From Palsa-1392 sp963819975 (GTDB lineage: Bacteria; Verrucomicrobiota; Verrucomicrobiia; Chthoniobacterales; UBA10450): a stretch of DNA of 64,000 nucleotides. How positions within the stretch are numbered: the first letter of the stretch is position 1; each line of letters begins with the position of its first letter. The notes beneath the pieces were generated by a model that searched no databases, was not told the DNA's origin, and was given only the letters and a program-made list of their open reading frames with translations. The position numbers and the translations under genes were made by a program. The stretch spans positions 1 through 64,000 of the forward strand of contig CAWFYE010000004.1 in NCBI GenBank assembly GCA_963819975.1, written 5' to 3'. Positions 35,924 to 44,984 of this stretch are shown in pieces.

Positions 35924-36367
35924 ATGTGGAAGGAATTCAAGGAATTTGCGGTTAAGGGCAACGCGGTCGACCTCGCGGTCGGCGTCATCATCGGGGCGGC
36001 GTTTGGCGGAATCGTGACGTCGCTGGTCAAGGACATCATCATGCCACCGATCAGTCTGCTGACGGGTGGGTTGGATTTTAGCAACAAGTTCGTGGTGCTG
36101 AAGGCCGGGGCGGATCCCGCGGCCAACTTTGCCACTCCGGCCCAGGCCGCCGCCGCTGGGGCCGTGACCTGGAATTACGGAAACTTCATCACGCTCATCA
36201 TCAATTTCCTAATCGTGGCGTTCTGCATTTTCCTGGTCATCCGGGCGATGAACAGGATGAAACGCCCCGCGCCGGACGCGCCCGCAACGTCGAAGGATTG
36301 CCCTGCCTGCGCGATGACCATCCCGGTGAAAGCGACGCGCTGCCCGCACTGCACGACCGAGCTGTAA
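35924..36367 (+). CDS. mscL: Large-conductance mechanosensitive channel with C-terminal zinc ribbon
   Basis: A 147-residue channel releasing solutes on osmotic downshock. The N-terminal helix and first pore helix are typical (EFKEFAVKGNAVDLAVGVIIGAAFGGIVTSLV), and the second membrane helix follows (NFITLIINFLIVAFCIFLVIRAMNRM). The usual helical bundle tail is replaced or extended by a double CxxC zinc ribbon: CPACAMTIPVKATRCPHC. That tail occurs in some MscL proteins and its role is unclear. The gene follows leuS by 15 bp. Confidence 0.93.
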   Translation: MWKEFKEFAVKGNAVDLAVGVIIGAAFGGIVTSLVKDIIMPPISLLTGGLDFSNKFVVLKAGADPAANFATPAQAAAAGAVTWNYGNFITLIINFLIVAFCIFLVIRAMNRMKRPAPDAPATSKDCPACAMTIPVKATRCPHCTTEL

Positions 36368-36383
36368 CGAGGGATCGTTACAG
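36362..36383. terminator. Hairpin containing both convergent stop codons
   Basis: CTGTAACGA-GGGA-TCGTTACAG is a perfect 9-bp stem. One arm holds the mscL stop TAA and the other the stop of the opposite phosphoesterase gene. No U-tract follows in either direction, so it may work only weakly as a terminator or protect both mRNA ends. Confidence 0.45.
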
Positions 36384-37010
36384 ACAAAAAACCCGCCGCG
36401 GCGAGCAAACCCAGACGCGGCCAGCGCCGTTGTCGGGCCATTCGACCCCTCCCGCCCAGGGCGAAAAGGCCGGCAGAATCCAGCAGCGTTCCTGTTGGAT
36501 GAAGGCGGGGTATTTCAATCGCAACCCCGCTCCGTCCCGCAGGCCGGCCGCGGGATGATGATGCCCGATGATGCGGATGCGATCGGTCTCTTCCGGTTCG
36601 CAATGTCCGTGCTGAAAAACGAACTCCGGGGTTTCCCAGCGCGGCGAAAACTCGATCGCGCGCCCGACGTGCCGGTCGTGGTTTCCGGCCAAGGCGATCA
36701 CTTCGCAGCGCGAGCGAAGCCGGGCGAGGAGCTCCTGGGCAGCCGCCGTGGACGCCTCGTTGTGTACCAGATCGCCGACGATGATGAGCTGGCGCGGTTG
36801 ATATTCCACCAGCAACTCGAAGAGCCGATCCTCGACCGAAGCCATACCCCAGAGCGGAATGAGCCGTCCGGCCGCCCGCTGGCTCAGCTCGTAGCCGAAG
36901 TGCAAATCGGCCACCGTCAGCCATTTTTCGGCTTCGTGAAAAAGCGCCAGACGACCGTCCAGAAGGACGTTAGGTGCGATGGCGACGCGGCCGGCAGCGA
37001 TGACGGGCAT
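36378..37010 (-). CDS. PdeM-like metallophosphoesterase
   Basis: A 210-residue calcineurin-like phosphoesterase. All metal motifs are present: VADLHFGYE, VGDLVHNEAS, AGNHDRHVG, QHGHC and IGHHHPA. The layout resembles PdeM, the phosphoesterase that elsewhere accompanies an ATP-dependent ligase and a Lhr-like helicase in a DNA repair module. Those partners are absent here, so the repair role is uncertain. It converges on mscL. Confidence 0.82.
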   Translation of the reverse strand: MPVIAAGRVAIAPNVLLDGRLALFHEAEKWLTVADLHFGYELSQRAAGRLIPLWGMASVEDRLFELLVEYQPRQLIIVGDLVHNEASTAAAQELLARLRSRCEVIALAGNHDRHVGRAIEFSPRWETPEFVFQHGHCEPEETDRIRIIGHHHPAAGLRDGAGLRLKYPAFIQQERCWILPAFSPWAGGVEWPDNGAGRVWVCSPRRVFCL

Positions 37011-37078
37011 GATTGCAGGCTCCGAAATTATCGCTTGCCATGTCCGGCTTCAACCGGTAAGCAGGCGTCTTTAGCCAA

Positions 37079-37594
37079 ATGACGACTACACTGAGACTTA
37101 CCTTGGTGGGTGCACTGGCTCTCCTCACCGCGAGTTGCGCCACCCAGCGTCCGACGACCACCGCCGGCAACAGCCACGCTCGGCGGATCACCAAGGTGCG
37201 GACGACCGCTTACACCCACACCGAAGCGGGTGGGCGCCGGAACGCGATTGGGACCCGGCTCTCGGGCAAGGACGTGAAGAGCGCCGCGGCCGATTGGTCC
37301 CGCTGGCCGCTCGGAACGAAATTCCGGATTATCGAGACGAACGAAGTTTTCCAGATCGACGACTACGGCAGCGCCCTCATCGGCACCGGCACGATCGACC
37401 TCTATAAGACCAACCGGCTTGCAATGAACAAGTGGGGCGTTCGCAAGGTCGACATCGACATCATTGAATGGGGCTCGAAAGAGAAAAGCCTCAAGGTTCT
37501 CGCTCCTCGGAAGAAAAATCCCCGCGTTCGCCAGATGATCGTCGCTCTCTCGTCGCAGAAACCCGATTCGATCGAGAATCTTCGCCGATTCTAG
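37079..37594 (+). CDS. Lipoprotein with 3D/RlpA-like domain
   Basis: 171 residues. A lipobox (LTASC) gives a lipid-anchored protein. The domain TTAYTHTEAGG ... SAAADWSRWPLGTKFRI ... FQIDDYGSALIGTGTIDLY is a '3D' double-psi barrel, named for conserved aspartates and related to MltA/RlpA cell-wall enzymes. Binding or cleavage of peptidoglycan is likely but not shown. Confidence 0.8.
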   Translation: MTTTLRLTLVGALALLTASCATQRPTTTAGNSHARRITKVRTTAYTHTEAGGRRNAIGTRLSGKDVKSAAADWSRWPLGTKFRIIETNEVFQIDDYGSALIGTGTIDLYKTNRLAMNKWGVRKVDIDIIEWGSKEKSLKVLAPRKKNPRVRQMIVALSSQKPDSIENLRRF

Positions 37595-37640
37595 ACGCAC
37601 TTTGCTTTGACAGCGGCGAGGCCCGCCGCACCTTCCGCGG

Positions 37641-38612
37641 ATGAAAATCTTTGTCGTCGGCGGCGCGGGCTACATCGGGAGTATATGTGTAGAGCTGCTC
37701 CTCGACGAGGGCCATGACGTCATTGTCTTCGACAACCTGACTGAGGGCCATCGCCGGGCGGTTGACGAACGGGCGGCCTTCATTGGGGGCGATCTCGCGC
37801 GGCGGGAGGAAATCAGCCGCGCGCTCCACGAGACGAAACCGGATGCCGTCATGCACTTCGCCGCCAATGCCCTCGTCGGCGAGTCGATGGAGAATCCCTC
37901 GAAATATTTCCGCAATAACGTCTGCTCCGCTCTCAACCTCCTCGACGCCATGCTCGAGGCGGGCGTCCGACGCTTCGTTTTCTCCTCGACCTGCGCCACC
38001 TTCGGGCCACCCGAGCGCGTCCCGATCGACGAGACGCTGCCGCAGCGGCCGATCAATCCCTACGGGGAATCGAAGCTCATGTTCGAAAGGATCCTGCGCT
38101 GGTACGACGAGATCCACGGACTGAAATTCGTCGCCCTGCGCTATTTCAATGCTGCCGGTGCGACGGAAAAGTTCGGCGAAGACCATCGCTGTGAGACGCA
38201 CCTCATTCCGAACGTGCTCAAGGTCGCGCTCGGACAGAAGCCGCAGGTCGAAATTTACGGAACCGACTATGGGACTCCCGACGGCACCTGCATCCGCGAT
38301 TATATCCACATCCTCGATCTTTCCCGGGCTCACATCCTCGCGCTCGGCGCGAAGGAAAGCGCGTTCTACAATCTCGGTACGGGCGGCGGCGCGAGCGTGC
38401 GGGAAGTCATCGACATCTGCCGCGAAGTCACCGGGCACAAAATTCCGGTGGTAGAGAAACCGCGCCGCCCGGGCGACCCGCCGCGCCTCATTGCTGCTTC
38501 CGACAAAATCAAACGCGAGCTTGGCTGGCAGCCGCAGTTTGAAGACCTGCGCTCCATCATCGAGAGCGCCTGGCGCTGGCACCAGAAATTTCCTCGGGGT
38601 TACGAAGACTAA
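37641..38612 (+). CDS. galE: UDP-glucose 4-epimerase
   Basis: A 323-residue NAD-dependent epimerase converting UDP-glucose and UDP-galactose. The Rossmann motif is GGAGYIGS at the N-terminus; catalytic residues are in FSSTCATFG and the YxxxK of NPYGESKLM. The C-terminal half shows RYFNAAGA and DGTCIRDYIHILDL, both hallmark GalE phrases. It stands alone. Confidence 0.94.
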   Translation: MKIFVVGGAGYIGSICVELLLDEGHDVIVFDNLTEGHRRAVDERAAFIGGDLARREEISRALHETKPDAVMHFAANALVGESMENPSKYFRNNVCSALNLLDAMLEAGVRRFVFSSTCATFGPPERVPIDETLPQRPINPYGESKLMFERILRWYDEIHGLKFVALRYFNAAGATEKFGEDHRCETHLIPNVLKVALGQKPQVEIYGTDYGTPDGTCIRDYIHILDLSRAHILALGAKESAFYNLGTGGGASVREVIDICREVTGHKIPVVEKPRRPGDPPRLIAASDKIKRELGWQPQFEDLRSIIESAWRWHQKFPRGYED

Positions 38613-38627
38613 CGAGGCCCCTTTCGC

Positions 38628-38670
38628 ACCCGAAAAGAAAACGCCCGTGGACGCACGGTCCACGGGCGCT
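38628..38670 (-). terminator. Rho-independent terminator of the minus-strand gene
   Basis: Read on the minus strand, CGCCCGTGGAC-CGTGC-GTCCACGGGCG forms an 11-bp GC-rich stem followed by TTTTCTTTT. It lies about 30 bp past the stop of the gene at 38701-39138 and also between it and galE. Confidence 0.85.
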
Positions 38671-38700
38671 TCAGAATTGTTCGCTGACTATCGCAACTCG

Positions 38701-39138
38701 TCAGGGAGTCGTGGTCGTCGTGGTGGTAGTCGTCTCTTTCTTATAATACGAGAGCGGCTTTTCCAACGTCACCTTGGTGATCATCATCTTGTCGCCATCC
38801 TTGGTGTAGGTGTAGCGGACCGGCATGTCGGGCTTGAGCATCGAAACTTCGACGGGGTTGCCCTCCGAGTCCACGAACGTGGTCTGCTTGGTGTAGTAAT
38901 ACTTCACCGGCTCCGCGCTCGTCTCGGTGCGAAAGGTGATGTAGTCCGAGCTCGGCGTGAAAGCCGTGATCGTGCCCGTTCCGTCCATCGTGCTCGTGCT
39001 TGTGGTGGTAGTGGAAGCACCCGTGCTATCCGCTGTCACGCTCGTGGTGGTACTGGTTTCTTGCGCAAAAGCGCTTCCGAGAGCGAAGGCGCCAGCGGCT
39101 CCGACTGCTAACATTTTTGTGAATGTGTTTTGTTTCAT
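38701..39138 (-). CDS. Small secreted protein with poly-threonine tail
   Basis: 145 residues from ATG 39138, preceded by AAAGGA; the longer frame upstream lacks a signal peptide at its start. The signal peptide is clear (FALGSAFAQ). Then comes a Ser/Thr-rich segment, a compact domain (ITAFTPSSDYITFRTETS ... VKYYYTKQTTFVD ... VRYTYTKDGDKMMITKVTLEKP) and a run of ten threonines ending in proline. I do not recognise a named domain; the double YxYTK pattern suggests a small barrel. A strong terminator follows. Confidence 0.75.
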   Translation of the reverse strand: MKQNTFTKMLAVGAAGAFALGSAFAQETSTTTSVTADSTGASTTTTSTSTMDGTGTITAFTPSSDYITFRTETSAEPVKYYYTKQTTFVDSEGNPVEVSMLKPDMPVRYTYTKDGDKMMITKVTLEKPLSYYKKETTTTTTTTTP

Positions 39139-39279
39139 GTTTGTCCTTTGGTTTGGTTGAACGGATGGTCTCCGTCGTGTTTCAGTCCGACTTGACTCAG
39201 CCGTCATTTATTCACCCCCACTTCGTAAAAAGATCGCAGGGTGGTTGCATGATCCGCTAGCGACAATTTCTATCTTTCA

Positions 39280-40527
39280 GTGATGCAACCACTTCCCGGA
39301 TTCAGAGATTTTTTACCGGACGATTGCGCTTTCCGAAATGCGATCTTTTCCCGCTGGCGGGAGGTTTGCCGCGGCTACGGCTTCGTCGAATGGGACGCGC
39401 CACTTTTGGAACCGACCGAGCTCTATACGAAGAAAAGCGGCCCCGAAATTGTCGGTCAGCTCTTCAATTTCATCGACAAGGGCGAGCGCGAGGTCGCGAT
39501 GCGCCCCGAGCTGACCCCGTCGCTCGCTCGAGTGGTCGCGGCCCACGAACGCGAATTTCGCAAACCGCTCAAGTGGTTCTCGATCCCGCAATGTTTTCGT
39601 TACGAAAAACAACAGCGTGGCCGGCTGCGCGAACATTTCCAGCTCAACTGCGATCTGATCGGGGACTCCTCGTTAGGCGCGGATGTGGAAGTGATCGCGC
39701 TCGCAATCGATCTCCTGCGTGGGTTCGGTTTTAGCGCGAGCGATTTCGTCGTCAGGCTGAGTGACCGCGAATTCTGGACCGGCCTACTCCGAGCGCAAAA
39801 TGTGCCCGAAGATCGCTGGAGCGAACTCCTCCAGGTAATCGACAAGAGCGAGCGCGAACCGCGCGAAAAAACCGCCGCACGCCTCGGTCCCCTCGCCGAT
39901 CCGGTTTTCGCAGTCCTCGACGGCGACGGGCGGAGCGAGAAACTCGAGCAACTCGTCAGGCAACTCGAACTTCGCGGGCTAACCGACTACGTCAAAATCG
40001 ACCTCTCGATCGTTCGCGGCCTCGCTTATTATACCGGTATCGTCTTCGAGGTTTTCGATCGCGCCGGTGCCCTCCGCGCCATCGCGGGTGGCGGGCGCTA
40101 TGACAACCTCATTGCGCAACTGAGCGACGGCGCAGTCTCTCTTCCGGCAGTCGGTTTTGCGATGGGCGACGTCGTCCTCGGCGAGTTGATCAAGGAAACG
40201 CCGGTCGCATTCTCGCGGCTGACTGACGTCGTGAGCCGGCAAAACACGCTCGATCTATACCTCGTCATTGCCAAGGAAGAGCGCCGCCCGGATGCTCTCC
40301 GGCAATTGCAACAACTCCGCGACGCCGGCTGGCGGGTCGATTATCCGCTCGCCGCCGCCAAGGTCGGCAAACAGTTCCAGACCGCCGAAGCAATGGGGGC
40401 GAAAGTCACGCTCCTCTATGGCGACGAATGGCCGCAGGTGAAAATGAAGACGCTCGCGACCCGCGAAGAAGTGCCCGTCCCCGAGGAGGAAATCGTGGAG
40501 CGCGTCAGGCAAACTCTTGCGGAGTAA
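39280..40527 (+). CDS. hisS: Histidyl-tRNA synthetase
   Basis: A class II synthetase of 415 residues. Motif 2 is CFRYEKQQRGRLREHFQLN, and the histidine-binding signature is RGLAYYTGIVFEVF with GGGRYDNL following. The C-terminal anticodon-binding domain is present (LYLVIAKEERRPDALRQLQQLR), which argues against the shorter HisZ regulatory protein. It lies 49 bp upstream of aspS, the frequent bacterial pairing hisS-aspS. Confidence 0.93.
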   Translation: MMQPLPGFRDFLPDDCAFRNAIFSRWREVCRGYGFVEWDAPLLEPTELYTKKSGPEIVGQLFNFIDKGEREVAMRPELTPSLARVVAAHEREFRKPLKWFSIPQCFRYEKQQRGRLREHFQLNCDLIGDSSLGADVEVIALAIDLLRGFGFSASDFVVRLSDREFWTGLLRAQNVPEDRWSELLQVIDKSEREPREKTAARLGPLADPVFAVLDGDGRSEKLEQLVRQLELRGLTDYVKIDLSIVRGLAYYTGIVFEVFDRAGALRAIAGGGRYDNLIAQLSDGAVSLPAVGFAMGDVVLGELIKETPVAFSRLTDVVSRQNTLDLYLVIAKEERRPDALRQLQQLRDAGWRVDYPLAAAKVGKQFQTAEAMGAKVTLLYGDEWPQVKMKTLATREEVPVPEEEIVERVRQTLAE

Positions 40528-40576
40528 CTTGCGCGATCACGTTCCTCGCCCAGAATGACACGCTTCCGCTGCCACC

Positions 40577-42337
40577 ATGTATCGCACTCATCATTGTAAC
40601 GCCCTCCGCGCCGCCAACATTGGCGAGCAAGTCTCGCTCGCCGGCTGGGTCCATTCCCGGCGCGATCTCGGCGGAGTCATCTTCATCGATCTGCGCGATC
40701 GCGAAGGCTTGTCCCAGATTGTTTTTCGCCCGGAAGAAAATGCCGAGATCACGCAGCGCGCTCACACGCTTCGCCACGAAGACGTCATCCAGATCAAAGG
40801 AACCGTCGCTCCTCGCCTAACGGGGCAGGCCAACGCCGACCTTGCCACTGGAGAGATCGAAATCGTGGTCGCGGACTTGGAAATCCTGAACCGTTCCGAG
40901 GTGCCTCCCTTCCCGCTCGACGGCGACGTCAAAGATGAGGATCTCCAACTGACCTATCGTTATTTCGATCTCAGGCGCCCAGAACTCGCCCGCAATCTGC
41001 GGATGCGCCATCGCGTCACAAAAGCGACCCGCGATTATCTCGACAGCCAGGGCTTTCTCGAAATCGAGACCCCGATCCTCTCCAAGAGCACCCCCGAAGG
41101 CGCGCGCGATTTTCTCGTCCCGAGCCGGATCTGGCCGGGCAAGTTCTACGCGCTCCCGCAGGCGCCGCAGCAATACAAACAGCTCCTCATGGTCGGCGGG
41201 ATCGAGAAATATTTTCAGATCGCGAAATGCTTCCGCGACGAAGACCTGCGGGCCGATCGGCAGCTCGAGTTTACCCAGATCGACATCGAAGCCTCCTTCG
41301 TTAGGCCGGAAGACATCTACGCATTGACCGAGGGGATGTTGGCTTCGATTTTCAAAGCAACACACGACATCGACATTCCCCGTCCCTTCCCGCGCCTGAG
41401 TTATCACGAAGCGGTCGGCACTTTCGGAAGCGATAAGCCGGATCGCCGATTCGGCCTGCATTTGGTCGAACTGAGCGATGTCTTCCGAGAGAGCGCTTTC
41501 AAGGTCTTCCGCGGCGCAATCGAGCGCGGTGGCGTGATCAAGGCGATCAACGCGAAAGGCTTTGCCGGCATCACCACCGGGCAAATGAACGAGCTGGAAG
41601 CGCTCGCGAAGAAATTTGGCGCCAAAGGCCTTGCCTCAATCAAGGTCGAAGGCGGCGAGTGGAAATCCGCGATCGCAAAGCTCCTCTCCCCTAACGAAAA
41701 AGAAGCGATCCAGGGACAGCTCGCAATCGAGGAAGGCGACCTGATTCTGTTCGCCGCCGACGCCTGGAGAGTTGCCTGCGAAGTTCTCGGCCGGCTCCGC
41801 CTGCGCATCGCCGAGCTGCAGAACCTAACGAACAACGAAGAACTCGACTTCCTTTGGGTAACCGACTTCCCCCTTCTTCAGCTGGACTCGGAGAGCGGCA
41901 AATGGAGCGCTGTCCATCATCCCTTCACCCGCCCGAAAGCCGAGGACGTGCCGCTCCTCGAGCAGGAACGCTACGGCGAAGTGCGCGCCGACGCCTACGA
42001 TGTGGTCCTGAATGGCGTCGAGGTTGGCGGCGGCAGCATCCGGATTCACGAGCGCGACCTGCAGGCGAAGATGTTCGGCGTCCTGGGCCTAACGGACGAG
42101 GAGACCGAGAAACAATTCGGCCACCTTCTGCGCGCCTTCCGCCTCGGCGCTCCGCCCCATGGCGGCATCGCGCTCGGGCTCGACCGGCTTGTCATGCTCG
42201 TCTGCGGCACCGATTCGATCCGCGACGTCATCGCCTTTCCCAAGACCAACCGCGGCCAAGATCTGATGTCGCAATCTCCGAGCGAGGTCGATCCGCGGCA
42301 ATTGCGCGACCTGGGAATTCGCCTCGCGGACGCGTAG
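40577..42337 (+). CDS. aspS: Aspartyl-tRNA synthetase
   Basis: A class II synthetase of 586 residues, the bacterial length, including the GAD insertion domain between motifs 2 and 3. It has the N-terminal OB-fold (VSLAGWVHSRRDLGGVIFIDLRDREG), motif 2 CFRDEDLRADRQLEFTQID, and motif 3 GGIALGLDRLVML. The C-terminal end (VIAFPKTNRGQDLMSQSPS) is typical. It follows hisS. Confidence 0.96.
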   Translation: MYRTHHCNALRAANIGEQVSLAGWVHSRRDLGGVIFIDLRDREGLSQIVFRPEENAEITQRAHTLRHEDVIQIKGTVAPRLTGQANADLATGEIEIVVADLEILNRSEVPPFPLDGDVKDEDLQLTYRYFDLRRPELARNLRMRHRVTKATRDYLDSQGFLEIETPILSKSTPEGARDFLVPSRIWPGKFYALPQAPQQYKQLLMVGGIEKYFQIAKCFRDEDLRADRQLEFTQIDIEASFVRPEDIYALTEGMLASIFKATHDIDIPRPFPRLSYHEAVGTFGSDKPDRRFGLHLVELSDVFRESAFKVFRGAIERGGVIKAINAKGFAGITTGQMNELEALAKKFGAKGLASIKVEGGEWKSAIAKLLSPNEKEAIQGQLAIEEGDLILFAADAWRVACEVLGRLRLRIAELQNLTNNEELDFLWVTDFPLLQLDSESGKWSAVHHPFTRPKAEDVPLLEQERYGEVRADAYDVVLNGVEVGGGSIRIHERDLQAKMFGVLGLTDEETEKQFGHLLRAFRLGAPPHGGIALGLDRLVMLVCGTDSIRDVIAFPKTNRGQDLMSQSPSEVDPRQLRDLGIRLADA

Positions 42338-42345
42338 GGCGCGCC

Positions 42346-43977
42346 CTATGCTCGCGTCGAAGCGGCCGCACCGTGGCGGTTCACGGCGAGCTGCGCTTCG
42401 CTTGTCCGGAACAGGATCGCCACCAGAAAAGTCACGATCGTCCCGAAGCAAATCCACCACGGGAATTCCATGATCGGGAGCCAGGCCGGCGGGGTATAAA
42501 GCTTCGCGCCGAAAATGCGCGCGAAATCGTTAGGCAGATTGCTGATCAGCGCGACAAATAAAAACCCGGCGATCATCGCGAGCGGGTTGGTGTCGTCACG
42601 GCCGCGGGTGCGGGTGAGCATGCCGCAGAAGAAGATGCCCAGCAGGGAGCCGTAGGTGTAACCGAAAATGCCGAGCGCGATCGGGATGATGCGCACGTTC
42701 GGCAGCACGATCACGCAATAGGAGGTGGCGGAAGCGACCACAATCATGAGGATGGCAAAAACAACTGTCGCCCAGCGGACCGCGCGCAGACTTTGCCCCT
42801 CGCTCGCGCCAGGATTGATGTAGGGCTGATACCAATCGCGGGTGAAGCTGGTCGCGAGTGCGTTCAAGGCGGTACTGAGCGAGCCCATCGTGGTCGCGAA
42901 AATGCCGGCGATGAGCAGCCCGCGCAGACCAACCGGCATCTGGTAGAGAATGTAATGGCAGAAGGTTTCGTTAGGCGTTTTCGAGAGAGTCGGATCCGGG
43001 TGCGCCTGGTAGTAAACCCAGAGGAGCAGACCAATGGTGAGAAAAGTGAAAGCTATTGGGATGTCAGCCAGGCCGGAGAGAATGAGCGAGCGCCGGCTCC
43101 GTCGGATGTCGGGCGCGGTCAGCATCCGCTGCACCATGTCCTGGTCGGTCCCGTGCGTTCCCATGGTGATGAAGGTCGCGCCGAAGAGACCGGCAAAGAT
43201 CGTGTACTCGACGCTGAACATGGCGGCGATTTTTTGCCAGCCATGTTTCGCCGGATCGAGCCCGGTAGTGAAGAAATCGTTCCAATGAAAACCGCCTGTT
43301 CGCGAGACGATTTCATCCCAACCGCCGGGAATGGAATAATAGAGCAACCCGACCGCGACGAGCGCGCTTCCAAACATGATGGAAGCTTGAATGACGTCGG
43401 TCCAGATGACGGCTTTGATGCCGCCTAACGTTGTGTAAATGGCGGTCAGAACCACGATCGCGACCGTGGAAAGGACGTAAATCCAAAGCGTTTGCATCGG
43501 GGTCGGCCGCACTCCGGCGATCATTTCGTAAGCCAGCGCGAGAGCGATCGCGCCGACATAAAGGCGCGCGCCGGAAGCAAGCAGCCGCGTGATCATGAAG
43601 ACCGCCGAGGCAGCATTCTTCGTCCGGGTGCCGAAACGCGCGGTCAGGTATTCATAAATCGAGAAGACTTTGTAGTCGTAGTAGGGCTTGATGAAAATGT
43701 AGCTGACGAGAATGCGCGCGATGATCGTACCGAGGGCGAGCTGGAGGTAGGTGTAATTGCGAAGAGCAAATCCTTCGCCCGGAGTCCCGAAAAATGTCCC
43801 GGCGCTGGTTTCGGCCGCGATGATGGAAGCGAGCACCGCCCACCAGGGAATCTTCCGTCCGCCGAGAGCGAAGTCCTCGAGGTTGTCCTCCTTTCGACCC
43901 ATGTAGAGGCCGATGAAGATGATGGTGAAAAAATAGAGGAGGAGGACTCCGGAATCGATCAACAGGCGGGCATCCAC
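42346..43977 (-). CDS. Sodium:solute symporter (SSS family)
   Basis: A 543-residue membrane protein with about 13 helices in the SSS/SglT fold: an N-terminal helix, LGGRKIPWWAVLASIIAAETSAGTFFGTPG around the first broken helix, then YLTARFGTRTKNAAS, AIYTTLGGIKAVIWTDVIQ and TALNALATSFTRDWYQ. The substrate could be a sugar, amino acid or similar solute; the sequence does not decide. It converges on aspS, with stops 9 bp apart. Confidence 0.9.
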   Translation of the reverse strand: MDARLLIDSGVLLLYFFTIIFIGLYMGRKEDNLEDFALGGRKIPWWAVLASIIAAETSAGTFFGTPGEGFALRNYTYLQLALGTIIARILVSYIFIKPYYDYKVFSIYEYLTARFGTRTKNAASAVFMITRLLASGARLYVGAIALALAYEMIAGVRPTPMQTLWIYVLSTVAIVVLTAIYTTLGGIKAVIWTDVIQASIMFGSALVAVGLLYYSIPGGWDEIVSRTGGFHWNDFFTTGLDPAKHGWQKIAAMFSVEYTIFAGLFGATFITMGTHGTDQDMVQRMLTAPDIRRSRRSLILSGLADIPIAFTFLTIGLLLWVYYQAHPDPTLSKTPNETFCHYILYQMPVGLRGLLIAGIFATTMGSLSTALNALATSFTRDWYQPYINPGASEGQSLRAVRWATVVFAILMIVVASATSYCVIVLPNVRIIPIALGIFGYTYGSLLGIFFCGMLTRTRGRDDTNPLAMIAGFLFVALISNLPNDFARIFGAKLYTPPAWLPIMEFPWWICFGTIVTFLVAILFRTSEAQLAVNRHGAAASTRA

Positions 43978-44027
43978 GGCTTGTTTGCTGCCAGAATTCG
44001 CGCGGAGCGCAAAGAGTTTTTGCCGGG

Positions 44028-44900
44028 ATGATGCCCGACGTATCGTCAGGCATGAAGATTCCGGCGCCCGATTTCGATCTCGCGCTCACCCTTGACTCGG
44101 GCCAGACGTTTCACTGGGAATCGTCAGGCGCGGGCTTTCTCGGGACGATCGGAGAGCGGGCGGTTTACGTCGAGCAACGCGGAAACGCGCTGGAAATTCT
44201 CGGCGCGCCGGCCGAAATAGTGATGCGTTATTTCGCCCTCGATCACCCTCTCGCGGAAATCTGCGCTTCCTTCCCTGACGACGTCGCGATGCAGAGCGCA
44301 GCGGCGTTCTGCCGCGGACTGCGCATCATCCGCCAGCCGCCCTGGGAATGTCTCGCCAGCTTCATTATCTCCTCGATGAAGCAGGTCGCTCACATCCGGC
44401 AGATGTCGTCGGCGTTGCGTCAACGTTTTGGCGCGCAGGTCAGCATATACGGGACTCACGTATATGCTTTCCCGCCCGCGACCCGCCTGGCGCGCGCGAC
44501 AGAAGAGGAGTTGCGCGCTTGCGGTCTGGGCTATCGGGCGAAGAACCTGCTCGCGACCGCGCAGAGGGTGGCCGCGGGAGAGGCCGACCTGGAGGCTTGG
44601 CGCGCCCTGCCAGATGATGAACTGCGGGCGCGACTCTGCGAGTTGCCCGGGGTCGGCCCAAAAGTGGCCAACTGCGTCATGCTTTTTGCCTACGAACGCT
44701 TGCGCGCATTTCCGATCGACGTCTGGATCGAGCGTGTCCTGAGGCAGAAGTATTTTCCGCGCCGGCGCAGAATGACCGCCGGCCAGTTGCGTGACTTTGC
44801 GGCGCAACATTTCGGCGCCCACGGCGGCTACGCCCAGCAGTACCTTTTCCATCACGCCCGCAAGACTACGCCCCGCCGGTTGTCACCCCGGTCGAGGTGA
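44028..44900 (+). CDS. OGG1-type 8-oxoguanine DNA glycosylase
   Basis: A 290-residue base-excision repair enzyme. The helix-hairpin-helix and catalytic residues match OGG1: LCELPGVGPKVANCVMLFA with Lys212 as Schiff-base nucleophile, and Asp231 in FPIDVWIERVL. The N-terminal domain begins LALTLDSGQTFHW, as in OGG1 and unlike MutM. A start at M9 (MKIPAPDFD) is also plausible. It stands ahead of the tonB cluster. Confidence 0.9.
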   Translation: MMPDVSSGMKIPAPDFDLALTLDSGQTFHWESSGAGFLGTIGERAVYVEQRGNALEILGAPAEIVMRYFALDHPLAEICASFPDDVAMQSAAAFCRGLRIIRQPPWECLASFIISSMKQVAHIRQMSSALRQRFGAQVSIYGTHVYAFPPATRLARATEEELRACGLGYRAKNLLATAQRVAAGEADLEAWRALPDDELRARLCELPGVGPKVANCVMLFAYERLRAFPIDVWIERVLRQKYFPRRRRMTAGQLRDFAAQHFGAHGGYAQQYLFHHARKTTPRRLSPRSR

Positions 44901-44984
44901 GATAATTTTGCGCCTGAGAAAATCATCCGCCGCCCAACCCCGCACCATCGCCAGCGGGAGTGTTTTTTCCGCGGCGGAATTGTC

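Noticed and set aside
36378..37010. Full PdeM DNA-repair module
   Set aside because: No ATP-dependent ligase, exonuclease or Lhr-like helicase gene lies nearby; only the phosphoesterase is present.
39280..40527. HisZ (ATP phosphoribosyltransferase regulatory subunit)
   Set aside because: A complete anticodon-binding domain and intact motif 2 and histidine signature favour HisS, and aspS follows.
44880..44905. TCACCCCGGTCGAGGTGAGATAA as a second end of the GIY-YIG element
   Set aside because: It resembles the terminal repeat only over about 9 bases, and no paired end or nuclease gene is near.
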